A DNA stretch of 64,000 nt from Salsipaludibacter sp963735045 (GTDB lineage: Bacteria; Actinomycetota; Nitriliruptoria; Nitriliruptorales; Nitriliruptoraceae), in assembly GCA_963735045.1 (NCBI GenBank), contig CAVTIZ010000003.1, forward strand, positions 434,001 to 498,000. Direction: 5' to 3'. The translations under genes were made by a program, and so were the position numbers. The notes beneath the pieces are model-generated. The model ran no database searches. It was not told the origin of the DNA and saw only the letters and a list, made by a program, of their open reading frames with translations. Below are positions 1 to 7,929 of this stretch, piece after piece (within the stretch, counting starts at the first letter, position 1; each line of letters starts with the position of its first letter).

Positions 1-206
1 TCGAGGGCCACATCGACCTCGTCGACGTCTTCCGGCGGGCCGAGCACCTCCCCGGGGTCGCCGCGGAGGCCGCTGCCGTGGGGGCCACCGCGGTGTGGAA
101 CCAGTTGGGGCTGCGCAGCGCCGAGGCGGCGGCGATCGCGAGCGAGGCCGGCATGGACTACGTCGAGGACCGGTGCCTGAAGATCGAGATCGCGCGACGT
201 CGCTGA
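1..206 (+). CDS. CoA-binding domain protein, C-terminal part (cut by window start)
   Basis: Only the last 67 codons are visible; the reading frame enters at base 3 and stops with TGA at 204-206. The residues VDVFRRAEHLP, VWNQLGLRS and DRCLKIE match the end of the CoA-binding (YccU-like, Rossmann-fold) family, small cytoplasmic proteins of about 140 residues that bind CoA or a nucleotide through a Rossmann fold; their cellular role is not established. The signature end with a Cys-Leu-Lys-Ile-Glu stretch is seen directly. Start, promoter and operon partners lie outside the window. Confidence 0.85.
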   Translation, partial: EGHIDLVDVFRRAEHLPGVAAEAAAVGATAVWNQLGLRSAEAAAIASEAGMDYVEDRCLKIEIARRR

Positions 207-287
207 CCCCTCGCCGCGATGACCGCCGCCCAGCCGCTCAACCCGCCCGGCCCACGGACCCCGCCACGACCGACCGCCAGGAGCACC

Positions 288-515
288 GTGACCCCGTCGA
301 CCCGTCGCCGTGCCCGCGCCCGGGCGTGGTGGCCGCTCGGGCTGGTGCTGGTGTTGGGCGCCGTCCTGGTGCTGGGGCACTGGGGTGTGCTCGGCATGGC
401 CGAGTGGGTCGAGGTCCTCGTTCGCATCGTCTTCGTCATGGCCGTGGCAGCGTGGATCATCGGCGACTTCCTGCGCCTCCTGGTGTGGTGGTTCTGGACC
501 AGGCAACAGCGGTGA
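288..515 (+). CDS. Small two-helix membrane protein
   Basis: Unrecognised protein of 75 residues. A basic N-terminus (TRRRARARA) precedes two hydrophobic segments, roughly residues 14-35 and 38-65, rich in Trp, Val and Leu, and the tail ends WFWTRQQR. This suggests a small inner-membrane protein with a positive-inside N-terminus. The GTG at 288 is preferred because CAGGAG lies at 278-283; an in-frame ATG at 219 would add 23 Pro/Thr-rich residues with no ribosome site. It follows the CoA-binding gene closely and converges on the YbaK-type gene. Function unknown. Confidence 0.5.
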   Translation: MTPSTRRRARARAWWPLGLVLVLGAVLVLGHWGVLGMAEWVEVLVRIVFVMAVAAWIIGDFLRLLVWWFWTRQQR

Positions 516-530
516 CCGACGACGGCCGAT

Positions 531-998
531 TCAGTCCTCCGCGACGTCGGTGACCCGTCCACCGGAGCGGGTGACCAGCACGTCGGGTGACAGGGCGAAG
601 ACACTGTCGGGGGTGCCGGCGGCCGCCCACACGACGTCGTGGCCCAACAGGTCCGGGTCCACCAGTGTCGGCAGCGGTGACGGGTGGCCGAACGGGGGCG
701 TCCCGCCGATGGCGAAGCCGGTCGCGGAGCGGACGAGGTCGGCGTCGGCCCGCACGACCCGGTGCGCGCCCAGGGCCGTCGCGACCTTCGTGGTGTCGAC
801 GCGGTTGGCGCCCGAGGTCAGCACCAGCACCGGCTCGTCGTCGCCGGAGAAGACCAGCGACTTGACGATCTGGGCCACGTCGCACCCGACGGCGGCGGCC
901 GCGTCGGCCGCGGTGCGGGTCCCCGACGGGAAGCGGCGGACGGTCACCTCGGACGGATCGTCGAGTGCGGCGAGGAAGCGCGTGGTGGCGTCGGCCAT
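531..998 (-). CDS. YbaK/EbsC-type aminoacyl-tRNA deacylase
   Basis: A 155-residue protein of the YbaK/ProX superfamily, which in characterised members hydrolyses mischarged aminoacyl-tRNA (for example Cys-tRNAPro). Seen in the sequence: the conserved lysine in VKSLVF (about residue 46), the segment DTTKVATALG, and GGTPPFGH near residue 107, all typical of this fold; length is normal for the family. The ATG at 996-998 follows a GGAGAT stretch on the coding strand. It is transcribed away from the neighbouring tspO gene only by a 35-base gap in the same direction, so the two may be co-transcribed. Exact tRNA specificity cannot be told. Confidence 0.85.
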   Translation of the reverse strand: MADATTRFLAALDDPSEVTVRRFPSGTRTAADAAAAVGCDVAQIVKSLVFSGDDEPVLVLTSGANRVDTTKVATALGAHRVVRADADLVRSATGFAIGGTPPFGHPSPLPTLVDPDLLGHDVVWAAAGTPDSVFALSPDVLVTRSGGRVTDVAED

Positions 999-1033
999 GG
1001 GATCTCCGGTCGTGGGGCCCTGCGGGGGTCGGG

Positions 1034-1558
1034 TCAGCGCAGGGCCGGGTTGAGCACCCAGATCGCGATGGTCAGGGCGGTCGCGAAGGTGACCCACGCC
1101 GCGTACGGGACCATCAGCCACGCGGCCACCCGATCGACCGGGCGGAACACCGCGATGGTCCACACCACCAACCCGAGCAGCACCACGATCACGGCGGCAG
1201 CCAGGGTCACCTGCTGCAGGTTGAAGAACACCGGTGTCCAGGCGGCGTTGAACACCAGTTGGATCGTCCACAGGGTCAGCCCGGGGCCCCACCCGGCGCG
1301 CTGCCACACCCGCCATGCCGCGACGGCGATCACGGCGTACAGGACGGTCCACACGGGCCCGAACACCCATGGTGGCGGCGCCCAGGCGGGTGTCGTCAGC
1401 CGGTCGACGTAGAAGCCCTGGATGTCGTCGCCCTGCAACAGCACGGCCACGGCGGCGGCGCCGAAGGACATCGCGAGGAAGCCGGCCAGCGCGAGCCAGC
1501 GGGCACGGGTCGAGGTGCTCGTGGTGCGATCATCGGCGGTGTCCGGGTGGGGGGTCAT
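1034..1558 (-). CDS. tspO: TspO/MBR family membrane protein
   Basis: A 174-residue integral membrane protein of the TspO (peripheral benzodiazepine receptor-like) family, which binds porphyrins and is linked to tetrapyrrole or stress signalling. The aromatic/proline signature WAPPPWVFGPVWTVLY, the following AAWRVW, and FNAAWTPVFF are seen directly, along with five hydrophobic segments. The N-terminal 20 residues are Thr/Asp-rich and probably cytosolic. Its ATG overlaps the TGA of the upstream gene (ATGA at 1555-1558 on the minus strand), so translation is likely coupled to the unknown protein at 1555-1923. Confidence 0.9.
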   Translation of the reverse strand: MTPHPDTADDRTTSTSTRARWLALAGFLAMSFGAAAVAVLLQGDDIQGFYVDRLTTPAWAPPPWVFGPVWTVLYAVIAVAAWRVWQRAGWGPGLTLWTIQLVFNAAWTPVFFNLQQVTLAAAVIVVLLGLVVWTIAVFRPVDRVAAWLMVPYAAWVTFATALTIAIWVLNPALR

Positions 1559-1923
1559 GACGGTTCCGGGTGGGGGAGGTCGACGGTGGCGTGCAGGGGT
1601 GTGGCGTCGGGGGCGAGTCGGACCCGGACCTGCAGGCGGGCGCCCGCCGGCGGTGGTGGGCGGAAGCGCACCTCGCCGTTGGAGAAGCCACGGTCGCCCC
1701 GTCCGACGGCGTCGAGGACGTCGGCGCGACGACCGTCCACCGACACGGCCCAGGCGTCGGCAGCCGGGACACGACGCGACAGCGGCTCGTCGGCGTCGAC
1801 GTCGATCCGGGCGAAGCGCAGGTCGGCGACCCGGTCGTAGACCTCCAGCGAGAGCAGGACCAGGCGATGCCCGTGGGTCGTCCCGACCTCGACCAGGAGC
1901 GGGTCCACGCGCAGGGGTCGCAT
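1555..1923 (-). CDS. Conserved hypothetical protein upstream of tspO
   Basis: A 122-residue soluble protein that I do not recognise. It opens MRPLRVDPLLVEVG and alternates short beta-type stretches (VLLSLEVYDRVADLRFARIDVD; the second half LQVRVRLAP), suggesting a small beta-sandwich. There is no signal peptide or membrane segment. A -10-like TACGGT lies at 1960-1955 on the minus strand, about 32 bases before the ATG at 1921-1923. The stop overlaps the tspO start, so the two are almost certainly one operon. Confidence 0.6.
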   Translation of the reverse strand: MRPLRVDPLLVEVGTTHGHRLVLLSLEVYDRVADLRFARIDVDADEPLSRRVPAADAWAVSVDGRRADVLDAVGRGDRGFSNGEVRFRPPPPAGARLQVRVRLAPDATPLHATVDLPHPEPS

Positions 1924-2099
1924 GGTCGCCTCCCACGGTCGCCGGTGGCCCGCGACCGTAGCCCGCGACGTGGTCCCGCCCAGCGCACGCCCGATGCGCA
2001 TCCGGCCGCGGCGCGGGACTAGCGTCGCCACGACCGGACCCGACGGTCGCACGGGCAGACCGGGCCCCTGCCACCCCACGCACGACACCAGCCACCCCA

Positions 2100-2129
2100 G
2101 GTCCACCACACGGGGGTCCACCACACGGG
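2100..2129 (+). repeat. 15-bp direct repeat, two copies
   Basis: GGTCCACCACACGGG occurs twice back to back (2100-2114 and 2115-2129) in the untranslated leader of the M1 peptidase gene, 25 bases before its start codon. The copies are identical. No regulatory role is evident; it is one of several short tandem arrays in this window. Confidence 0.85.
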
Positions 2130-2154
2130 TCCCCCATCCCTCGCAGGAGACGCC

Positions 2155-3600
2155 ATGCCACCACCCCGTCCGCTCCGACTCCTCGGCATGGCGCTGGCCA
2201 CCACGGCCATGGTCGCGACCGCCGTCGCCGCCGACGCCGCCCCCCGCGGAGCGGCCTCGGACCGCGCCTCGTCCGGGCGACCCGTCGCCGGAGCCGACGG
2301 CATCGGTGACCCCTACTTCCCCCTGGCCGGCAACGGTGGCATCGACGTCGTGCACTACGACCTCGAGCTCGACTACACCCCGCCGGGTCCCGCCCCGGCC
2401 CCGCTGGAGGGCACGCTGGACGCGAGCGCCACGATCGAGCTCGAGGCGACCGCGAACCTCGCGTCGTTCAACCTCGACCTGCGGGGCCTGACCGCCGACC
2501 GGGTCCGCATCGACGGCAGGCGCACGCCGTTCGACCAGGTCGACAACGAGCTGGTCGTGAGCGCGCGCCCACCGCTGCGCACCGGCGACACCGTCACCGT
2601 CGAGATCGACTACGGCGGGACCACGACACGTCCGCGCGACATCGAGAACGCCCTGTACGGGTTCGTGACGACCCGGGACGGGGCCATGGTGGTCAGCGAA
2701 CCCGACGGCGCCGCGACCTGGTTCCCGGTCAACGACCACCCGCTGGACAAGGCGACGTACGCCTTCGAGATCACCGTCCCCGAGGGGCTGGTCGCCGTGG
2801 CCAACGGCGAGCTCGTCGGCGAGTCCACCACGGCCGGCCGGACCACGTGGACCTGGGACGCACCGGATCCGATGGCGGCCTACCTGGCGACCGCGACGAT
2901 CGGCAACTTCGAGCTGGTGTCGTCCACCGCCCCCAACGGGGTCGAGATCCTCGACGCGATCGACCGTGACCTGGCGCCCAGCGCATCCGCGGACCTCGCG
3001 CTGACGGGGGACATGCTGGTGTTCTTCGCCGATCTCTACGGCGAGTACCCGTTCGTCAACTACGGGGCGATCGTCGACGACGACTCCGTGGGCTACGCCC
3101 TGGAGACCCAGACGCGTTCGTTCTTCTCGCGCAACGCACGCGAGGGCACGATCGCCCACGAGCTGGCCCACCAGTGGATGGGCGACCACGTCGGCCCGTC
3201 GCAGTGGTCCGACATCTGGCTCAACGAGGGCTGGGCGACCTACTCGTCGTGGCTGTGGTCGGAGGACCAGGGCCGCACCACCGCACAACAGTCCTACGAG
3301 AGCGTGCTGGGGATCGCGGCCGACAGCTCCTACTGGACGATCGTGGTGTCGGACCCGGGGCCCTTCGGGCTGTTCTCGAGCCCGGTGTACACCCGCGGCG
3401 CGGCGACCCTGCACGCCCTGCGGCTGGAGATCGGCGACGACGCGTTCTTCGACCTCGCCCGGGAGTGGGTGGCTCGCTACGGCGGGGCGACCGGTTCGAC
3501 CGACGACTTCCGTTCCCTGGCCGAGGAGGTGTCCGGCCAGGACCTCGACTCGCTGTTCGACGCCTGGCTGGACGCCCAGGTCCGGCCGACCACCTGGTGA
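2155..3600 (+). CDS. Secreted M1 family zinc aminopeptidase
   Basis: A 481-residue metallopeptidase of the M1 (gluzincin) family, expected to remove N-terminal residues from peptides outside the cell. A signal peptide is visible at residues 1-26 (basic start, Leu/Ala/Val core, then Ala-rich end). The zinc site is complete: HELAHQW at residue 335 with the third ligand Glu in NEGWATY at 358, the standard 18-residue spacing. The usual GxMEN exopeptidase motif appears only as YALETQTR, a form seen in short bacterial M1 proteins. The C-terminal ERAP1-like domain of long M1 enzymes is absent. AGGAGA at 2145-2150 supports the ATG; a possible -10 TAGCGT is at 2020. Confidence 0.9.
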   Translation: MPPPRPLRLLGMALATTAMVATAVAADAAPRGAASDRASSGRPVAGADGIGDPYFPLAGNGGIDVVHYDLELDYTPPGPAPAPLEGTLDASATIELEATANLASFNLDLRGLTADRVRIDGRRTPFDQVDNELVVSARPPLRTGDTVTVEIDYGGTTTRPRDIENALYGFVTTRDGAMVVSEPDGAATWFPVNDHPLDKATYAFEITVPEGLVAVANGELVGESTTAGRTTWTWDAPDPMAAYLATATIGNFELVSSTAPNGVEILDAIDRDLAPSASADLALTGDMLVFFADLYGEYPFVNYGAIVDDDSVGYALETQTRSFFSRNAREGTIAHELAHQWMGDHVGPSQWSDIWLNEGWATYSSWLWSEDQGRTTAQQSYESVLGIAADSSYWTIVVSDPGPFGLFSSPVYTRGAATLHALRLEIGDDAFFDLAREWVARYGGATGSTDDFRSLAEEVSGQDLDSLFDAWLDAQVRPTTW

Positions 3601-3664
3601 TCGACCACCCGTCGGGACGGTCGCGGGCCGATCGTCCCGGCGTGGCGTCTGGCACCATGGCGAC

Positions 3665-4855
3665 ATGATCTACCTCGACCATGCCGCCTCCACGCCCGTG
3701 CGTCCGTCCGCGCGGGCGGCGCTGGCGCAGTGGGTCGAGTCGATGGACGAGGTGGGCGCGGCGACCGGGGCGCCCACCGTCCTGGGCAACCCGTCGGCGT
3801 CGCACGCGGCCGGACGCGCCTCGCGGGTGGCGGTCGAGACGGCCCGTGAGCAGGTCGCGGCCGCGGTCGGTGCCCGTCCCGCCGACGTGGTGTTCACCTC
3901 CGGCGGGACCGAGGCGGACAACCTCGCGATCAAGGGCCTGGCGTGGGCCGGGGCGAGCGAGGGCCGCCGGCACCTGGTGACCACGGGCGTGGAGCACGCC
4001 GCGGTGCGCAACGCCGCTCGCTGGCTGGCGACCCGCGGCTTCACCCTCGACGAGGTCGCGCCGCGCCCGGACGGCACCGTGGATCCCGACCAGGTGCTCG
4101 CGGCCGTCACCGACGACACGGCGGTGGTCAGCGTGATGGCGGCCAACAACGAGGTCGGGTCGTGCAACGACCTCGACGTGCTGGCCGACGCCCTGCGGGA
4201 CCGGCCCGCCGTGCTCCACACCGACGCGATCCAGGCGATCGCGACGCGACCCGTGATCCTCCGCGACGGCCTGGACGCGATCTCGCTGTCGGGCCACAAG
4301 TTCGGGGCCCCGCAGGGCGTCGGGGCGGCCGTGCTGCGGCGTGGGGTCGGGGTGGAACCGCTGCTGCACGGCGGCGGCCAGGACCGCGGGGTGCGCTCCG
4401 GGACCTTCGCGGCCGCCCTCGACGCCGCCCTGGGTGCCGCCGCCGAGGCCGCGGTGGCGGACCGTCCGCGGCTGGTGGTCGACGCGACCCGCCACACCGC
4501 CCGGCTCCGGGCCGTGGTCGAGGGCCTGGACGGCGTGCACGTCCACGGCAGCACCGATCCGGACTGGCGGCTGCCGACCCACCTGCACCTGGGGGTCGCC
4601 GGCGTGGACTCGGAGCTGGTCACGTTCGGCCTGGACCAGGCCGGGCTGTGTGCGTCGACCGGATCGGCCTGCTCGTCCGGGGCCCAGGCGGCGAGCCACG
4701 TGGCCGCGGCCTGCGGGATCGACGACGACGCCGTGTTGCGGCTGTCGGTCGGGTGGACCACCACCGACGAGGAGGTCGAGCGGGCGGTGGACGTCCTGGT
4801 CGACGTCCTGACCCGGTTGCGGGCCGGCCGCGGCCTGTTCGAGGTGGCGACGTGA
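3665..4855 (+). CDS. Cysteine desulfurase (NifS/IscS family, class V aminotransferase)
   Basis: A 396-residue PLP enzyme that converts cysteine to alanine and holds the sulfur as a persulfide. The N-terminus IYLDHAASTP, the PLP lysine in SGHKFGAP (Lys212) and the catalytic cysteine in STGSACSSG (Cys336) are all present, and length is normal. The next gene, mnmA, begins inside its stop codon (GTGA at 4852-4855), strongly suggesting that the persulfide is handed to MnmA for tRNA thiolation rather than mainly to Fe-S assembly. A suf or isc cluster is not seen nearby. Confidence 0.93.
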   Translation: MIYLDHAASTPVRPSARAALAQWVESMDEVGAATGAPTVLGNPSASHAAGRASRVAVETAREQVAAAVGARPADVVFTSGGTEADNLAIKGLAWAGASEGRRHLVTTGVEHAAVRNAARWLATRGFTLDEVAPRPDGTVDPDQVLAAVTDDTAVVSVMAANNEVGSCNDLDVLADALRDRPAVLHTDAIQAIATRPVILRDGLDAISLSGHKFGAPQGVGAAVLRRGVGVEPLLHGGGQDRGVRSGTFAAALDAALGAAAEAAVADRPRLVVDATRHTARLRAVVEGLDGVHVHGSTDPDWRLPTHLHLGVAGVDSELVTFGLDQAGLCASTGSACSSGAQAASHVAAACGIDDDAVLRLSVGWTTTDEEVERAVDVLVDVLTRLRAGRGLFEVAT

Positions 4856-5976
4856 GCCGGGTCCTGGTGGCGATGTCGGGCGGCGTGGACTCGGCGGTGG
4901 CGGCGGCGATGCTGGTCGAGGCCGGCCACGACGTGACCGGCGTGCACCTGAAGTTGGCCGACGTCCCCGACGACCAGCAGGTGGTCGGCCACGGCTGCTG
5001 CAGCCTGGACGACGCATCCGACGCCCGCCGCGCCGCCCAGGTGCTGGACATCCCGTTCTACGTGTGGGACCTCGGCGAGGTGTTCGCCCGTGAGGTCCAG
5101 GAACCGTTCGCGCGTGACTACGCCGTCGGCGTCACGCCCAACCCGTGCATCACGTGCAACGAGAAGGTCAAGTACGCGGCGCTGCTGGCGCGGGCTCGCA
5201 CGGTCGGGTTCGACGCCCTGGCGACCGGCCACCACGTCCGGCTGCGGACCGCCGACGGCCACCCGGTCACCACGCCCGGTGGACCGGCGAGGATGCACCG
5301 GGCGGTCGACGCCGACAAGGACCAGTCCTACGTGCTGTGGATGGCCACGCCCGACCAGCTGGCCCATTCGCTGTTCCCGGTCGGGGAGGTCACCAAGGCC
5401 GAGGTCCGCGCCCGTGCCGAGGCGTTCGGGTTGCGCGTGGCCACCAAGCCCGACAGCCACGACATCTGCTTCGTCCCCGACGGGGACACCGCCGGGTGGC
5501 TGGGTCGCCACCTGCCGGTCGTCCCGGGCGACATCGTCGACGTCTCCGGCGAGGTGCTGGGTCGCCATCGTGGCATCTGGCACTACACCGTGGGCCAGCG
5601 ACGAGGCCTGGAGTTGGACCACCACGAACGGCGGTTCGTGATCGACGTCGACGCAGCGGGCAACCGTGTGGTGGTCGGGCCACGCGAGGCCCTGGCGACG
5701 CACACGCTCGTGCTCGGCACGCCGTCGTGGACGACCGGGACGCCACCCCCGCCCGACCACGACGTGACCGTGCAGGTGCGGGCACACGGTCGCCCGCTGG
5801 CGGCCGGGGTCCGGGTGGCCGACGACGGCGCGGCGACGGTCGACCTCCACGAGCCCGCCCATGGCGTCGCGCTGGGCCAGTCCGCGGTGGTGTACGGCCC
5901 GGACCCGATCGGTGACCGGTGCCTCGGTGGCGGGCGCATCACCGCCGTGCACCGCCCGGCCCTCGCCGGCGCCTGA
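4852..5976 (+). CDS. mnmA: tRNA-specific 2-thiouridylase MnmA
   Basis: A 374-residue enzyme that makes 2-thiouridine at position 34 of tRNALys, Glu and Gln. The ATP PP-loop SGGVDS is at residues 9-14, the catalytic cysteines are in NPCITCN (Cys102 is the expected nucleophile, with an extra Cys99) and in SHDICFVP (Cys206), and the KDQSYVLW and YTVGQRRGL motifs are present. Start GTG at 4852 overlaps the cysteine desulfurase stop, so the pair is translationally coupled. The extra CxxC-like pair around residue 99-102 is seen in many actinobacterial versions. Confidence 0.95.
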   Translation: MSRVLVAMSGGVDSAVAAAMLVEAGHDVTGVHLKLADVPDDQQVVGHGCCSLDDASDARRAAQVLDIPFYVWDLGEVFAREVQEPFARDYAVGVTPNPCITCNEKVKYAALLARARTVGFDALATGHHVRLRTADGHPVTTPGGPARMHRAVDADKDQSYVLWMATPDQLAHSLFPVGEVTKAEVRARAEAFGLRVATKPDSHDICFVPDGDTAGWLGRHLPVVPGDIVDVSGEVLGRHRGIWHYTVGQRRGLELDHHERRFVIDVDAAGNRVVVGPREALATHTLVLGTPSWTTGTPPPPDHDVTVQVRAHGRPLAAGVRVADDGAATVDLHEPAHGVALGQSAVVYGPDPIGDRCLGGGRITAVHRPALAGA

Positions 5977-6019
5977 CCCGGGGATCCACGGGTCCGGTCG
6001 CAGGTGGGACGGGCGAGGG

Positions 6020-6048
6020 CTGACAGCGTCGCACCCGGCGTCTTTACT
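6020..6048 (+). promoter_or_regulatory. Likely promoter of the gamma-glutamyltransferase gene
   Basis: CTGACA at 6020-6025 and TTTACT at 6043-6048 are separated by 17 bases, a good match to a housekeeping sigma promoter. Transcription would start near 6055, giving a leader of about 50 bases that contains AAGGA at 6093-6097 before the ATG at 6104. Confidence 0.55.
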
Positions 6049-6103
6049 GCAGTGAGGACGGCCCCGCCGTCCCCGATCGACCTCCCCCATCCAAGGATCC
6101 CCC

Positions 6104-7861
6104 ATGAGACGTCTCGTCGCCGGGCTCGCCCTGGCCCTCGTCGCCGCACCAGCCACCGTCGCCGTCGCCCAGGACGCCCTTCCCCAGGCCGTCACCACGT
6201 CCCGCGAGATGGTCGTGACCGCCAATCCCGACGCCACGGCGGCCGGGGAGGAGATCCTGGCCAGCGGGGGCACCGCGGCCGATGCCTACGTCGCGGTCCA
6301 GGCCGTGCTCGGGCTGGTGGAACCCCAGTCCAGCGGGCTCGGCGGTGGCGCGTTCCTGGTGTGGTACGACGCCGCAACGGGGGAGACCACGACCTACGAC
6401 GCCCGGGAGGAGACCCCGTCCGCGGCCAGCGAGGACCGCTTCCAGGGTCTGGACTTCTTCACCGCGTGGCAGTCCGGCCTGTCGGCCGGCGTGCCCGGGA
6501 CACCGGCGCTGATGGAGGCGATCCACGCCGACGAGGGTCAGCTGTCGTGGCAGCGCCTGTTCGCCCGGGCGACGATCATGGCCCGCCGGGGGTTCGCGGT
6601 CACCCAGCGCACGGAGGACTCGGTGAACCAGCTGCTGGGGTTCAACACCTCGTGCAGCGACCGCCTGTTCTTCCGCGACCCGGTGGCGTTCGACTACTTC
6701 ACCAACGGTGACCCAACCGACTGCGCAGCCAAGCCCGCCGGCACCCGACTGCGCAACCTCGACTACGCCGACACCCTCCGTGCGCTGAGCCGGGACGGGG
6801 CCGAGGCGTTCGCCACCGGCGACATCGCCGAGTCCATCGTCGAGGCCGTGCAGACCGACCCGGCGATCCCCGGCGACATGACCCTGGACGACCTCGCCGA
6901 CTACGAGGTCGTCGAGCGTGACCCGGTGTGCATGGACTACCGCGGCCACGACGTGTGCGGCATGGGACCGCCGTCGTCGGGCGCGTTGGCCGTCGGCCAG
7001 ATCCTGGGCATCCTGGAGAACTTCGACCTGGGTGACGACCCGTTGGACGACCGCGCCGCGCACCTGTTCACCCAGGCATCCCGACTGGCCTTCGCCGACC
7101 GCAACCTGTACGTGGGCGATCCCGATCACGTCACCGTGCCGACCGAGGGGATGCTCGACGAGGACTACCTCGCCGGCCGTGCCGCGCTGGTGACCGACAT
7201 GGACATGGGCACCGCGCAGCCGGGGACCCCGCCGGGGGAGTTCGACCCGACCGCCCCGCAGACCGCCTCGACCGAGGCCGGCACCAGCCACGTGTCGATC
7301 GTGGATCGTGACGGCAACGCGCTGTCGGTCACGACCACCGTCGAGTCGCCGTTCGGCAACGGCGTCATGGTCGACGGAGGTGGGTTCCTGCTCAACAACG
7401 AGCTGACCGACTTCTCCTTCGCCCCCACCGACGCCGACGGCACGCCGATCGCGAACCGGGTCGAGCCCGGCAAGCGGCCGCGCTCGTCGATGTCGCCGAC
7501 CATCGTGTTCGACGGTGACGGCGACCTCGAACTGGTGACCGGGTCACCGGGTGGCTCCCGCATCATCGGCTACACGGCGCAGTCGATCGTCAACGTCATC
7601 GACTTCGGGCTGGACCCGCAGGAGGCGATCAACGTCCCGCACTACGGCAACCGCAACACCGCCACGACCGAGATCGAGGACCCGATCCCCGGCGTGACCT
7701 GGGACTACGACGCGCCGGCCCTGGCCGCCGAGCTCGCGGCCCGGGGCCACCAGGTCTCCATCGCGCCGATGGAGTCGGGCCTGTCAGTGATCCAGGTGGT
7801 CGGCGACGACCTCGTCGGTGGCGCCGACCACCGCCGGGACGGCACCGTCGGCGGTCGCTGA
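6104..7861 (+). CDS. ggt: Secreted gamma-glutamyltransferase
   Basis: A 585-residue Ntn-hydrolase that cleaves gamma-glutamyl bonds of glutathione-like thiols or transfers the glutamyl group. A signal peptide covers residues 1-25 (MRRLVAGLALALVAAP, ending AQD). The autoprocessing threonine is Thr394 in GTSHVSIVD, followed by GNGVMVDGGGFLLNNE and the C-terminal GSPGGSRI motif, so both chains are intact. In an organism with mycothiol the substrate is probably an imported or environmental gamma-glutamyl peptide. It has its own promoter upstream and a strong palindromic terminator downstream. Confidence 0.93.
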   Translation: MRRLVAGLALALVAAPATVAVAQDALPQAVTTSREMVVTANPDATAAGEEILASGGTAADAYVAVQAVLGLVEPQSSGLGGGAFLVWYDAATGETTTYDAREETPSAASEDRFQGLDFFTAWQSGLSAGVPGTPALMEAIHADEGQLSWQRLFARATIMARRGFAVTQRTEDSVNQLLGFNTSCSDRLFFRDPVAFDYFTNGDPTDCAAKPAGTRLRNLDYADTLRALSRDGAEAFATGDIAESIVEAVQTDPAIPGDMTLDDLADYEVVERDPVCMDYRGHDVCGMGPPSSGALAVGQILGILENFDLGDDPLDDRAAHLFTQASRLAFADRNLYVGDPDHVTVPTEGMLDEDYLAGRAALVTDMDMGTAQPGTPPGEFDPTAPQTASTEAGTSHVSIVDRDGNALSVTTTVESPFGNGVMVDGGGFLLNNELTDFSFAPTDADGTPIANRVEPGKRPRSSMSPTIVFDGDGDLELVTGSPGGSRIIGYTAQSIVNVIDFGLDPQEAINVPHYGNRNTATTEIEDPIPGVTWDYDAPALAAELAARGHQVSIAPMESGLSVIQVVGDDLVGGADHRRDGTVGGR

Positions 7862-7878
7862 CGCGCCGGTCCCACGAC

Positions 7879-7910
7879 ACGGGCCCCACGCCGATCGGCG
7901 TGGGGCCCGT
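7879..7910. terminator. Bidirectional terminator, 32-bp perfect palindrome
   Basis: Two 14-bp arms (7879-7892 and 7897-7910, core GGGCCCCACGCC) flank the self-complementary centre GATC, so the whole 32 bases form a perfect palindrome. It sits between the convergent ggt and ABC permease genes and can end transcription from both sides. There is no long T run. Confidence 0.75.
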
Positions 7911-7929
7911 CCATGATGGTGCGGCCAAC

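Noticed and set aside
2155..3600. Missing GxMEN motif taken as a sign of an inactive M1 peptidase
   Set aside because: Short secreted bacterial M1 proteins commonly carry an xLExQ/T-type variant here, and the zinc ligands are intact.
3670..6273. A minus-strand open frame of about 870 codons opposite the cysteine desulfurase and mnmA
   Set aside because: It is a mirror of two complete conserved genes and encodes low-complexity Arg/Gly/Val-rich sequence.
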